Source of the DNA: JAGLTN01 sp023135255
GTDB taxonomy: Bacteria > Planctomycetota > Phycisphaerae > Sedimentisphaerales > Anaerobacaceae
Length of the DNA: 13,751 nucleotides
Assembly: GCA_030639495.1 (NCBI GenBank)
Contig: DAOWCP010000066.1
Coordinates: forward strand, 1-13,751
Reading direction: 5' to 3'
In this document: positions 1-7,451 of the stretch, piece after piece
Numbering within the stretch: the stretch's first letter is position 1
Layout: each line of letters opens with the position of its first letter
Program-made: the position numbers and the translations under genes
Notes under the pieces: generated by a model
What the model was told of the DNA's origin: nothing
The model's input: only the letters and a program-made list of their open reading frames with translations
Databases searched by the model: none

Positions 1-451
1 AGGAGTTCCAGTGGGACTTGGTGAGCCGGTATTCGATAAGCTTGACGGTGAACTCGGCAGAATGCTTGGCATAGGCGCGGTTAAAGGCGTCGAAGTCGGA
101 GCAGGATTTGCGGTAAAAGATATGACCGGCTACGAGTCTAATGACCAGATGCACTCAAAAGACGGTAAGGTAGTTTTCGACAGTAACAATGCGGGCGGAA
201 TTACCGGCGGTTTAAGCTCCGGTCAGAATATCGTCGTAAAAATAGCGGTAAAACCAACTCCGACAATTGATAGGCCTCAACATACCATTGATAAATACAC
301 ACTTGAAAATAAAGACCTCGAGGCAATCACAAGACGTGATGCCACTATCGCAGGCAGAATTTGGCCTGTAGCTGAAAATTATACAGCAATGGTAATTTTA
401 GACAACCTGATCGCCCATTACGGCTATCAGTGTCTGAAAAATAAAGGGTAG
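1..451 (+). CDS. aroC: Chorismate synthase, C-terminal part (5' end outside window)
   Basis: This is the last 149 codons of chorismate synthase, which makes chorismate from EPSP using reduced FMN as the final step of the shikimate pathway; the frame is already open at position 2. Visible family segments are GLGEPVFDKLDGELGRML, AVKGVEVGAGF, the SNNAGGITGGLSSGQ block that lines the FMN/EPSP site, and the C-terminal PVAENYTAMVILDNL helix. Full-length enzymes are about 350-400 residues, so more than half lies upstream of the window. The usual RHDPC segment reads RRDAT here, a mild divergence. The stop TAG at 449-451 is followed by a rho-independent terminator, so this is the last gene of its transcript. 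GTG at 11 is an internal valine, not a start. The family assignment is very secure. Confidence 0.95.
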   Translation, partial: GVPVGLGEPVFDKLDGELGRMLGIGAVKGVEVGAGFAVKDMTGYESNDQMHSKDGKVVFDSNNAGGITGGLSSGQNIVVKIAVKPTPTIDRPQHTIDKYTLENKDLEAITRRDATIAGRIWPVAENYTAMVILDNLIAHYGYQCLKNKG

Positions 452-510
452 TTCTGATAATTGCTCTTGAGCAGCAAGCAGAAGATTTTTGGCTTCTGGC
501 AAGAAAAATA

Positions 511-545
511 AAACCGCTTTATCTGAAGAGAAGGCGGTTTTTTTA
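511..545 (+). terminator. Rho-independent terminator after aroC
   Basis: AAACCGC at 511-517 pairs with GCGGTTT at 534-540, with a partly paired 16-nt interior, and a run of T follows. It sits 60 bp after the aroC stop and ends that transcript before the oppositely oriented tRNA gene. Confidence 0.8.
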
Positions 546-613
546 ATAGTGTGGGAAATAAAGAGTTAAGCAAAAAAAAATCTGCTGACAGGAATATCAC
601 AATAAAAAACAAC

Positions 614-687
614 AGGCGGCGATGGGATTCGAACCCATGAATAACGGTTTTGCAAACCGTCGCCTTAGGCCACTTGGCTACGCCGCC
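614..687 (-). tRNA. tRNA-Cys (anticodon GCA)
   Basis: Read on the minus strand this folds into a complete cloverleaf: 7-bp acceptor GGCGGCG/CGCCGCC, D stem GCC/GGC with an 11-nt loop, anticodon stem ACGGT/ACCGT with loop TTGCAAA (anticodon GCA), 5-nt variable loop TATTC, and T stem ATGGG/CCCAT with loop TTCGAAT. The discriminator base is U73 (position 614), the main identity element of tRNA-Cys, which agrees with the anticodon. CCA is not encoded, so it must be added by the nucleotidyltransferase. A run of nine A on the plus strand (572-580) gives a U tract downstream, preceded by a weak CTG/CAG hairpin, which may be its terminator. Confidence 0.95.
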
Positions 688-705
688 AAACTCTAAGAAA
701 GGGTG

Positions 706-733
706 ATTTTACTTAAATTCATAAGCTTTGCAA
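706..733 (-). promoter_or_regulatory. Candidate promoter of tRNA-Cys
   Basis: On the minus strand, TTGCAA (733-728) is followed after 16 bp by TAAAAT (711-706). The -10 box ends 18 nt before the first base of the tRNA, which suits a short processed leader. The -35 match is 4 of 6 and the -10 match 5 of 6. This is a prediction from sequence only. Confidence 0.45.
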
Positions 734-835
734 CCATAAATCTTTTTTAAAAGTTTTAAAAGTTGATTTCCTGCCCGTTAATGGCTTTTTGTTGTTTTTG
801 GTTAAAAATTTTTGTTACAAAATATAAAATTTAGT

Positions 836-864
836 TTTACTAACAACTTTTTTTCTGATATAAG
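836..864 (+). promoter_or_regulatory. Candidate promoter for the coiled-coil protein / C25 peptidase unit
   Basis: TTTACT (836-841), a 17-bp spacer, then TATAAG (859-864). The -10 box is preceded directly by TGA, an extended -10 element. Transcription would begin near 871 and leave a leader of about 100 nt before the ATG at 972. It is the best sigma-70-like pair in the AT-rich 688-971 gap. I see no recognisable riboswitch in the leader. Confidence 0.45.
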
Positions 865-934
865 CGTTACTGTAAGGAGAAACAGCGAAAGCGAGAGATT
901 AAGGTTGATTTGCATTTGAACGGGTTGGGGCTCG

Positions 935-956
935 GTTTCCAAAAAGAAACTTTTTT
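935..956 (+). promoter_or_regulatory. Small hairpin plus U tract just before the ribosome binding site
   Basis: GTTTC (935-939) pairs with GAAAC (946-950) across a 6-nt loop and is followed directly by TTTTTT (951-956), one base before the AGAAGGAGG ribosome binding site (957-965). It has terminator/attenuator layout, but the stem is only 5 bp and AT-rich, so termination would be weak. It could instead keep the ribosome binding site region open or act as a pause site. Confidence 0.3.
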
Positions 957-971
957 AGAAGGAGGCATGTC

Positions 972-1418
972 ATGAAACGATTAGGTTTATTAGTTGGTTT
1001 TGTTGTCTGCGCATTACTAGGAGCTTCTGTTTTCAGTGAGATTTACAATAGTATGGGTGAAGAGCCCATTGTAGAATCCGGCATTGAAGCAGTTCGCGCC
1101 CCGGAGCTTCTGACCAAATCACTTGCTGATGCCGATGGCGCGGAAGTTTCAGCGGTATCAAATGAGGTGTCATCAGAGATAACAAATCTATCTGCGCAGA
1201 TCGAAAGTCTTGAGGACAAAAACCTTGAGCCTGAACTTCAGCGTCAGATAGAACAGTTGAAACTGGAATCTGAAATTACACGTATCAATTGTGATCTTGC
1301 TAAGGCCCAAAAACTTGGAGATTCCAGGCTGGCTGAAGAATATTCAGCAGAGCTTGAACATCTTTCGAGTATAAATGAGCCGGTGATTGGTGATGAAAAT
1401 GAACAACCTGCGCCTTAA
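972..1418 (+). CDS. Exported coiled-coil protein of unknown function
   Basis: This is a 148-residue protein I do not recognise. Residues 1-22 (positively charged MKR, then a hydrophobic run through about residue 20) form a signal peptide or N-terminal membrane anchor. Residues about 64-133 are a long, charged, heptad-like helical stretch rich in Glu, Leu and Gln, predicted coiled coil. The tail is acidic and proline-containing. There is no enzymatic motif; it has one Cys in the signal region and one at residue 107. ATG 972 is set by a strong AGAAGGAGG 6 nt upstream; the ATG at 967 stops after two codons. It ends 32 bp before the C25 peptidase ATG with no terminator between, so the two are very probably cotranscribed. 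A structural, chaperone or regulatory partner of the peptidase is a guess from position only. Confidence 0.8.
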   Translation: MKRLGLLVGFVVCALLGASVFSEIYNSMGEEPIVESGIEAVRAPELLTKSLADADGAEVSAVSNEVSSEITNLSAQIESLEDKNLEPELQRQIEQLKLESEITRINCDLAKAQKLGDSRLAEEYSAELEHLSSINEPVIGDENEQPAP

Positions 1419-1450
1419 TTGAGGTGTGGCATATTTTAAGGAGCTATAAA

Positions 1451-4400
1451 ATGAACTTAAATAAAATCCATAGTAAATTTTTGGCAGCAGGTATATTTTT
1501 GTTTTTAGTTTTTGTTTCAGGTCTCTGTTATGGTGACGTTTATAGTTATACACTTGATGCAGGAGCATTTGATATAGTTGTTGCTGACGGAAATTTTAAA
1601 GAAATAGATATGGTTGGTTTTGGTCAGCTGTTAGCCCCTGGTAAACCTAAGCTGCCATCTAAGGTATTTCAAATAGCTTTGCCGCCAGGTGTGATGGTGG
1701 AGAGTGTGAGTTTTGAAAAAATCGGTGAAGTAGAGCTTGCAGAAGTAGTTGATATTGCCCCGGCTCCTATGGTTTCGGTGATGAGTGCGACGAGCCAACA
1801 GCTCAAAGCCGTCGAAGCAGAATATAAAGCTACGATAGAAACTGCTTATTCAATGAGTGAAGCTTATCCTGGGGAAACAGGGGTATTTGTCGCTACAGGA
1901 GGGTATCGAAAGTATAATTTGATACATATTCGTTTTTCTCCTATGTCTTACATTGCAAGCACCAAAAAGCTGATATTCTGTCCTCAGCTGAAGGTTAATG
2001 TTAATTTGATGACCAGTGCCGGGGCTGAAGAGGACAGTGAACTGCTGCTTGATAATGTGGCAGAAGCCGAAGAGCGTGCATCGAATATGCTTGTCAATTA
2101 CAGCCAGGCTCAAAGCTGGTATCCTACCATAGCTGGTGACGACCCGATCGCAACGACAGGTGGTTTTGTGATAATAACAACAAATGCTTTAGAGAGTTCG
2201 GTTTGGCCTCTGGCTAACTGGCAAACTTGTAAAGGCCGCGATGTTCATATTAAAACGGTTGAAGATATTTCGAGTTCTTACAGCGGGGCTGACCTTGCGG
2301 AAAAAATTAGAAATTTTTTAAGGGCATATCTGAGTTCCTGGAGTATTACTAAAGTTTGTCTTATTGGTGATATTACCGATGTTCCAATGCGTGACACACA
2401 TCCCAGTGGGCCGGATGGTCCTGATGAGGGTACTACGCCTTGGCAGACTGCGGATAAAGTTCCTACAGATTTTTATTATGCAGAGCTTACCTGGACAGAT
2501 GCTTCATCCTGGAATTCAAATAGTGATAGTATGTATGGCCAACAGGGAGTCGATAATGTGCAATTTCCGTCAGAGGTGGATGTTGGACGTATTCCATGGA
2601 GTGATCCGACAACGGTTGAGGATATCTGCATGAATATGGTAGAGTTTGAGTGGTCGCAGGACATGGATAATTACAAGCTGAATTATCTTTTGACGGCTGC
2701 TTATTTCTGGCCTGATACAGATAACGCAGCACTTAAGACTTATATTTTGAATAATGCCTGTGATCCCGGCGATCCACCAATTAGGATATATGAGCAGGGC
2801 CCTTGCTGGAATTCGAGCTATTACAGCAACTATACAATGACGCGAGATGCGACACGTGATGTTTGGGGCGCGGGACATTACGGCTTTGTTAATCTTGCCG
2901 GTCATGGAAGTTCGTATGGGGTTTATTTTCAGGAGAGGCATCCTACCTGTTATGCACAGTTGTATTTCCATGCCAATGACCGAAGCTATCTTGATCCCGA
3001 TTATCCATCAGTAGTTTTTTCTTGTGCATGTTCAACAGCCTGGCCTGAGGTGCAGAACCTTGGTAAGAGTTTGCTGGAGAGAGGTTCCGTTGGTTTTGTC
3101 GGTGCGACACGCCTTGGTTTTGGTACTCATGGATGGGATGACCCGTCTGATGGTTCTTCCCAGTCTCTTGATTGGAAATTCTGTGATTATGCTATAGATC
3201 TTGGTGGAGGCAGAAGTTCTGTCGGCTGGTCACATCAACACGCTCTGCAATACATGTACAACGATCACAACTGGTCGAATAGTTGGTATCAGATGTTTGA
3301 GTGGAATCTTTACAGTAATCCGGATCTCTGGATAAGAGAAAGACCAACATCACTGCCAAACCTCACAGATATTACTCCTACAGGCTGGACCTATCCTATA
3401 GTGCCTCGCAGCAATGGCAGCGCAACTTCAACATCATGTCCACTTACGAGCACCTTGACGGGCAATACGAGCAGCACATATTGGAATTTCGCCTGGACAA
3501 ATAATGGAGTATATAAAGCGCCGGGTAATGTGACGAGGCTGTACTTAGATGATGTGTATATTAGATGGGCCAGCGTATCATATACACCTGTAGATTATGA
3601 AGTAAAGTTTAATAACCAGGGGCCTTCAACTGTAAGAGGTGGTAGGCATACTGTTTATTATGAGCTTGATGTCGATGAAAAGGTTTGGGAGAGCAACGAG
3701 TTTGATAGCGATAACCGCTGGGCTCATCAGTTTGTCTGGAGTCCTTATGCGCTTGGAGATAATGTGCCTGTTTCTCGTTCAGCGCCGCCTAAGAGAAATT
3801 CCTGGGGGTATAGCTATTACAATAATGATGGTTTTTCTTTTCTTGTACAGTCGGAGCATCCAGACAAATGGTGGTCCGCTGTGGGTATAGTTCCTTCAGG
3901 TTCAACTTCAGATTATGATATGCGTTTGTGGGATATTGGAGATTATACCGGCAGTGAAACAGGCTTTGGCGGTGGTTATCTTGAGTATTCGAGCTGGACA
4001 AGCGGCGCGAGTAATTTTGTTATAGTTAATGACAACCAGGCTATGGCTGGAACTTATTATGCCGGTGTTATTAATGCTAATGAAGGAACTGGAAGCTACC
4101 GTATTGAAGAAGATACGAGTACGAAAATATATGAGGGTATTAATGGCCCTTATTACAAAAATACTACAAACGTGTTGGATATTTACGAGTGCTATCTCAA
4201 TGCTGGTACTTATGGTTTCAAGCTTGAGCAGATCGGCGGAGACTGTGATTATGGTATTAGTCTTTATGATGATGAGACAATGTATTGCAGCAAAAGTGAG
4301 TATATGAGCGGTGCTTATTCCAATAGCGGCGGTGACGGAGCAGATGAGTTCTTTAGCGTTACTATTGCCGATAGTGGTTACCATGCTTTGGTAGTCTGGA

Positions 4401-5767
4401 AGTCTGATTCGTCAGATTACAGTAAATCCAGCGGTTATAAAATAAGGTATGGTAAATGTGCTATTCCAGGCGCTGCAAGTGATCCATATCCGATTAATGG
4501 CGCTACGGGTGTTGGGAATAATACAGACCTTGCCTGGTCACCTTCTACAGATACTGATCATTACGAAGTATTGTTGAGGGAAGGTGCCGATCCATTTGTG
4601 CTTATGGGTGAAACTGACGTCAATAGCTTCTCTCTTGATCCTTTGGTTTATGATGTGACATATACCTGGGTGATAAGGTCTTACAATATTTGCGGCAGGT
4701 ATACTGACAGCCCATGGTGGACATTTACCACTGTTCTTGAGCCAAGTATTACAGTGACTACTCCTAATGGCGGAGAGTTGTGGTATATTGGACAAGCCAA
4801 AAGTATCAAATGGACATCACAAGCTATTACCGGCAATGTCAGGATAGATATAAGTCGAAACAGCGGTGTGACATGGTCGACAATTACCAGCAATACAGCC
4901 GATGATGGTACTTACACCTGGCCTGCTGTTACAGGGCCTGCTTCGGCATTGTGCAGGGTAAAGGTTACATCGCTTGTCTATCCATCTGCGAGTGATATGA
5001 CCAATAGCAAATTTGAAATCGCTGAGCCCTACATAACGGTTCTTCAGCCTAATGGCGGAGAAGTATGGTACTCACCTGATAGTGAGTATATCTATTGGGA
5101 TTCAGGCGGCGCAGAAAAATATGTTGCTATCGATATCAGTCGTGATGGTGGTTCTTCCTGGGATAGTGTCACGGCTTCGACTTTGAATGACGGTGAATTT
5201 TTATGGCAGGTTACTGGGCCTGGTTCAAAAAGATGCCTTGTCAGAATAAGCGATGCGTTAGTATCAGATACGAGTGATTCGCTATTCATGATATTCGAAA
5301 GGTCTATCACAGTTACTTCGCCTGACGGCGGTGAGATATGGCGAATAGGCAAACCAGGTATAATTACCTGGGGTTCAGATAATATAACCGGCAATGTCAT
5401 GATCGAAATGAGTCGTAATGGCGGAGGCGGTTGGTCAACGGTCACTGCGAATACGACAAATGACGGTCATTATAGCTCGATAGCTGCCGAGCCGGCATCG
5501 GCAAACTGTCTGGTTAGAGTTAGTTCATTGGACTATCCAGCCGTTGCTGATGACAGCGATAGTTTGTTTATATGTACCTACTTGTCAGATATAAATCTCG
5601 ACTTGATGGTTCAAGGCTATGACCTTGGTGAATTAGCGTATCAATGGCTGCAGAGCGATGACCCCGGAGATTGTTCGCTTACCGCTGAGCTGTTTGGAAA
5701 CAATTGCAAGGTTGACTTTGAAGATTATGCTGTGATGGCTTCGGAATGGCTAAATGGAACCCCATAA
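1451..5767 (+). CDS. Secreted gingipain-like peptidase (family C25) with Ig-like repeats and dockerin-like C-terminus
   Basis: This is a 1438-residue secreted cysteine endopeptidase of the gingipain family. Order of parts: signal peptide about 1-28; C25 propeptide-like region about 30-210; C25 catalytic domain about 235-640, with GGFVIITTN, LIGDITDVP, DFYYAEL, EVDVGRIPW, the His of NLAGHGSS (His485) and the Cys of FSCACSTAW (Cys527) as the presumed dyad; a CARDB-like beta region about 635-755; beta-rich PPC-like segments about 855-1000; a fibronectin III-like domain about 1005-1095; three Ig-like repeats (about 1099-1191, 1194-1282, 1284-1375), each beginning P-N/D-GGE-V/L/I-W; and a dockerin-like tail about 1379-1435 (DLGELAYQWL and DFEDYAVMASEWL). 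ATG 1451 has AAGGAG 7 nt upstream and begins a good signal peptide; GTG 1424, nine codons earlier, has neither. No type IX CTD is evident. Cleavage specificity cannot be read from the sequence. Family confidence is high, boundaries approximate. Confidence 0.9.
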   Translation: MNLNKIHSKFLAAGIFLFLVFVSGLCYGDVYSYTLDAGAFDIVVADGNFKEIDMVGFGQLLAPGKPKLPSKVFQIALPPGVMVESVSFEKIGEVELAEVVDIAPAPMVSVMSATSQQLKAVEAEYKATIETAYSMSEAYPGETGVFVATGGYRKYNLIHIRFSPMSYIASTKKLIFCPQLKVNVNLMTSAGAEEDSELLLDNVAEAEERASNMLVNYSQAQSWYPTIAGDDPIATTGGFVIITTNALESSVWPLANWQTCKGRDVHIKTVEDISSSYSGADLAEKIRNFLRAYLSSWSITKVCLIGDITDVPMRDTHPSGPDGPDEGTTPWQTADKVPTDFYYAELTWTDASSWNSNSDSMYGQQGVDNVQFPSEVDVGRIPWSDPTTVEDICMNMVEFEWSQDMDNYKLNYLLTAAYFWPDTDNAALKTYILNNACDPGDPPIRIYEQGPCWNSSYYSNYTMTRDATRDVWGAGHYGFVNLAGHGSSYGVYFQERHPTCYAQLYFHANDRSYLDPDYPSVVFSCACSTAWPEVQNLGKSLLERGSVGFVGATRLGFGTHGWDDPSDGSSQSLDWKFCDYAIDLGGGRSSVGWSHQHALQYMYNDHNWSNSWYQMFEWNLYSNPDLWIRERPTSLPNLTDITPTGWTYPIVPRSNGSATSTSCPLTSTLTGNTSSTYWNFAWTNNGVYKAPGNVTRLYLDDVYIRWASVSYTPVDYEVKFNNQGPSTVRGGRHTVYYELDVDEKVWESNEFDSDNRWAHQFVWSPYALGDNVPVSRSAPPKRNSWGYSYYNNDGFSFLVQSEHPDKWWSAVGIVPSGSTSDYDMRLWDIGDYTGSETGFGGGYLEYSSWTSGASNFVIVNDNQAMAGTYYAGVINANEGTGSYRIEEDTSTKIYEGINGPYYKNTTNVLDIYECYLNAGTYGFKLEQIGGDCDYGISLYDDETMYCSKSEYMSGAYSNSGGDGADEFFSVTIADSGYHALVVWKSDSSDYSKSSGYKIRYGKCAIPGAASDPYPINGATGVGNNTDLAWSPSTDTDHYEVLLREGADPFVLMGETDVNSFSLDPLVYDVTYTWVIRSYNICGRYTDSPWWTFTTVLEPSITVTTPNGGELWYIGQAKSIKWTSQAITGNVRIDISRNSGVTWSTITSNTADDGTYTWPAVTGPASALCRVKVTSLVYPSASDMTNSKFEIAEPYITVLQPNGGEVWYSPDSEYIYWDSGGAEKYVAIDISRDGGSSWDSVTASTLNDGEFLWQVTGPGSKRCLVRISDALVSDTSDSLFMIFERSITVTSPDGGEIWRIGKPGIITWGSDNITGNVMIEMSRNGGGGWSTVTANTTNDGHYSSIAAEPASANCLVRVSSLDYPAVADDSDSLFICTYLSDINLDLMVQGYDLGELAYQWLQSDDPGDCSLTAELFGNNCKVDFEDYAVMASEWLNGTP

Positions 5768-5801
5768 CAACTGAACCATGGGTCTTGGATAATTAAAGTT
5801 T

Positions 5802-5834
5802 AAGCCGGCACCTTTTTCAGGTGTCGGCTTTTTT
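5802..5834 (+). terminator. Rho-independent terminator after the C25 peptidase gene
   Basis: AAGCCGGCACCT pairs with AGGTGTCGGCTT (12 bp, one G-U) around a TTTTC loop and is followed by a T run through 5834. It lies between convergent genes. In the reverse direction the trailing bases are only loosely U-rich (AAACTTTAATT), so it may also serve ndk, less efficiently. Confidence 0.9.
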
Positions 5835-5873
5835 GTTTATCAGAATAAATCGTAATTTTTAGAGGGATGCAGC

Positions 5874-6338
5874 TTAATCATTTTGGCCGTAAAGCCAACA
5901 TTCATCGGATAGTTTGTACTCGACAATTTCTTCGCCCTTAAAGTACAGACCGATCTCAAATTCAGCTGATTCGGGGCTGTCTGAGCCATGAATTAGATTG
6001 TAGCCTCGCGAACAGCTGAAATCGCCGCGAATAGTGCCTCCCTGAGCCTCGTAGCCGAAAGTCGCCCCCATCAATTTGCGGGCCATTGCTATTACGCCAT
6101 CCGCCTGCCAGACCATTACCATTGCCGGCGAAGAAGAAAGATATTTAACTACCCCTTCAAAGAAAGGCTTACCTTTATGGACACCATAGTGTTTGCGAGC
6201 AAGAGATTCTGATATTTGCATGAATTTGGCAGCAACCAGCTTGAAGCCTTTTTTCTCAAATCTTGTTATTATCTCACCAGCCAGGTGACGCTGAATACCA
6301 TCAGGCTTTATGATTATTAATGTTTTTTCCTCTGCCAT
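5874..6338 (-). CDS. ndk: Nucleoside diphosphate kinase
   Basis: This 154-residue cytoplasmic enzyme transfers the gamma phosphate of ATP to other NDPs through a phosphohistidine, balancing NTP and dNTP pools. The family signatures are clear: N-terminal TLIIIKPDGIQR, the HYGVHKGKPFFEGVVKYL region, GTIRGDF (Arg of the phosphate site), and the active-site NLIHGSDS with His117, followed by SAEFEIGLYF. The common TNP stretch before GTIRGDF is replaced by TFGYEAQG; the catalytic residues are intact. Length is typical for the long bacterial/eukaryotic-type chains. The start has a modest AAGGA about 12 nt upstream. The ompA-like gene ends 75 bp upstream on the same strand with no strong terminator seen, so cotranscription is possible. 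The downstream neighbour is convergent. Confidence 0.97.
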   Translation of the reverse strand: MAEEKTLIIIKPDGIQRHLAGEIITRFEKKGFKLVAAKFMQISESLARKHYGVHKGKPFFEGVVKYLSSSPAMVMVWQADGVIAMARKLMGATFGYEAQGGTIRGDFSCSRGYNLIHGSDSPESAEFEIGLYFKGEEIVEYKLSDECWLYGQND

Positions 6339-6413
6339 ATATAAACTATCCTTAACCTCTCTTAACTGAAAGTCAGAAACTGTTGCGAATTTAAAATTAA
6401 CAAACAGATTGTC

Positions 6414-7196
6414 TTATGACCCTTTAGCAACGATATATATCTCGACGCGTCTGTTTTGAGGATTACCTTTTTTGTTGGCTTTATTTGGTTCGACAGGTCT
6501 GAATTCACCAAAGCCTCTGACACTCATACGAGTCTGGTCTATCTTGTTCACATTCATTATATTAAGAACAGATATTCCTCTATGAGCGGACAGATGCCAG
6601 TTGGTAGGATGTTTTTGGCGTGTTTGGGGTTTGCCGATTCTTATATCATCGGTATGTCCCGCGATTATGATGTCGAACTGCCTGCCTTGTTCGGAATTAA
6701 GTATTTCGCAAAGAGCCTTTACTGCTTCTGTCGCAGAGGCCGCTACATTGTCGCTGCCCGAATCAAACAGCAAATCGCTTTTGAATTTTACTATTCCAGT
6801 TGCCGGGTCAAAAGTAACAATATCTTTATCTTTGGCAAAATCTTCCAGCATCGTGCTCAGCTCGATAGGTAGTTGTATACTGCCGCCGACTAACTGTTTC
6901 TGCATAGCAGCTATCAGAGCTTTTTTTGCATTAATATCTTCTTCCAGTGCTGCGATTTTTTGTATTAAAGCGTTCACTTCCACGCCGCCTCGACCCTGGG
7001 CTGAGTCCAGCTGCCTTCGAAGTTTATCAAGTTGCAATTTTGCGGTCTGTAATTGGCTTTCGATTTCTGCAAGACGCTTTTGCTGTGCAGCATTTTGCAG
7101 TTTAAGGTCTTTATATTCCTGCTGTGAAACACAGCCAGTCAGTAATAAAGCCATAACCAAAGCAACGAATAAAATAACAATTTTTGCGGTTCTCAT
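6414..7196 (-). CDS. OmpA-family peptidoglycan-associated lipoprotein
   Basis: This is a 260-residue outer-membrane-type lipoprotein. Residues 1-21 are a lipoprotein signal peptide ending in the lipobox LLTGC, so Cys22 would be acylated. Residues about 28-100 are a coiled coil (repeated Lys/Gln/Leu heptads). Residues about 125-258 are an OmpA/MotB C-terminal domain: LLFDSGSDNV, IIIAGHTDDIRI, LSAHRGISVLNIM, MSVRGFGEFRPV and NRRVEIYIV, containing the Asp and Arg that normally hold diaminopimelate of peptidoglycan. It probably tethers the outer membrane to the cell wall, like Pal or the stationary MotB-like proteins; the long coiled coil argues against calling it pal. AAAGGA lies about 9 nt before the start. 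It is upstream of ndk by 75 bp. A peptidoglycan tether fits a planctomycete with a Gram-negative-type envelope. Confidence 0.9.
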   Translation of the reverse strand: MRTAKIVILFVALVMALLLTGCVSQQEYKDLKLQNAAQQKRLAEIESQLQTAKLQLDKLRRQLDSAQGRGGVEVNALIQKIAALEEDINAKKALIAAMQKQLVGGSIQLPIELSTMLEDFAKDKDIVTFDPATGIVKFKSDLLFDSGSDNVAASATEAVKALCEILNSEQGRQFDIIIAGHTDDIRIGKPQTRQKHPTNWHLSAHRGISVLNIMNVNKIDQTRMSVRGFGEFRPVEPNKANKKGNPQNRRVEIYIVAKGS

Positions 7197-7321
7197 CTTA
7201 AAATCCTTTCCAAGAAATTATCGGGTCAGAAATATTCCATTTTTTTCAAACTCAAACCCTGCAAGTGCTGGTTTGACAACTACTTAAGCAAGGCTGAGTT
7301 TTTAACAAAAACTTCAATACA

Positions 7322-7350
7322 AATAAACCTTATTTCACATCAGCAGTCAA
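7322..7350 (-). promoter_or_regulatory. Candidate promoter for the OmpA-like lipoprotein gene
   Basis: On the minus strand TTGACT (7350-7345, 5 of 6) is followed after 17 bp by TTTATT (7327-7322, 4 of 6). It lies in the 255-bp gap upstream of the lipoprotein gene and would give a leader of about 120 nt. Confidence 0.3.
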
Positions 7351-7381
7351 GAATAAAACTTTTAAATTATGTATCCATATG

Positions 7382-7444
7382 TATACTGATCCCAATTGAA
7401 TTTTTTCGTTTATCCGCGGACATTTCTTAGCCTTCAAGGGTATA
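7382..7444 (+). repeat. Intergenic modular repeat, copy 1 (modules A and B)
   Basis: Module A (7382-7404) begins TATACTGATCCC and ends AATTTT; it matches two copies near glnN (11360-11382 and 11424-11446), with 23 positions aligning without gaps. Module B (7409-7444) contains TTTATCCGCGGACATTTC and ends CAAGGGTATA; it matches 11492-11527 and 13376-13411. Module B ends 8 bp past the nadE stop codon. I do not recognise the family. Confidence 0.75.
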
Positions 7445-7451
7445 ATAAGCT

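Noticed and set aside
865..971. Riboswitch in the leader of the secreted unit
   Set aside because: The purine-rich leader has short GCGAAAGCG-like pairing but no consensus of a known riboswitch class that I can recognise.
1424..1450. Upstream GTG start for the C25 peptidase
   Set aside because: It would add nine residues before the signal peptide and lacks a ribosome binding site; AAGGAG 7 nt before ATG 1451 decides for the latter.
6601..7287. 228-codon plus-strand open frame opposite the OmpA-like lipoprotein gene
   Set aside because: It is the antisense shadow of a clearly coding gene, rich in Ser, Cys and Ala from reversed codons, with no ribosome binding site.
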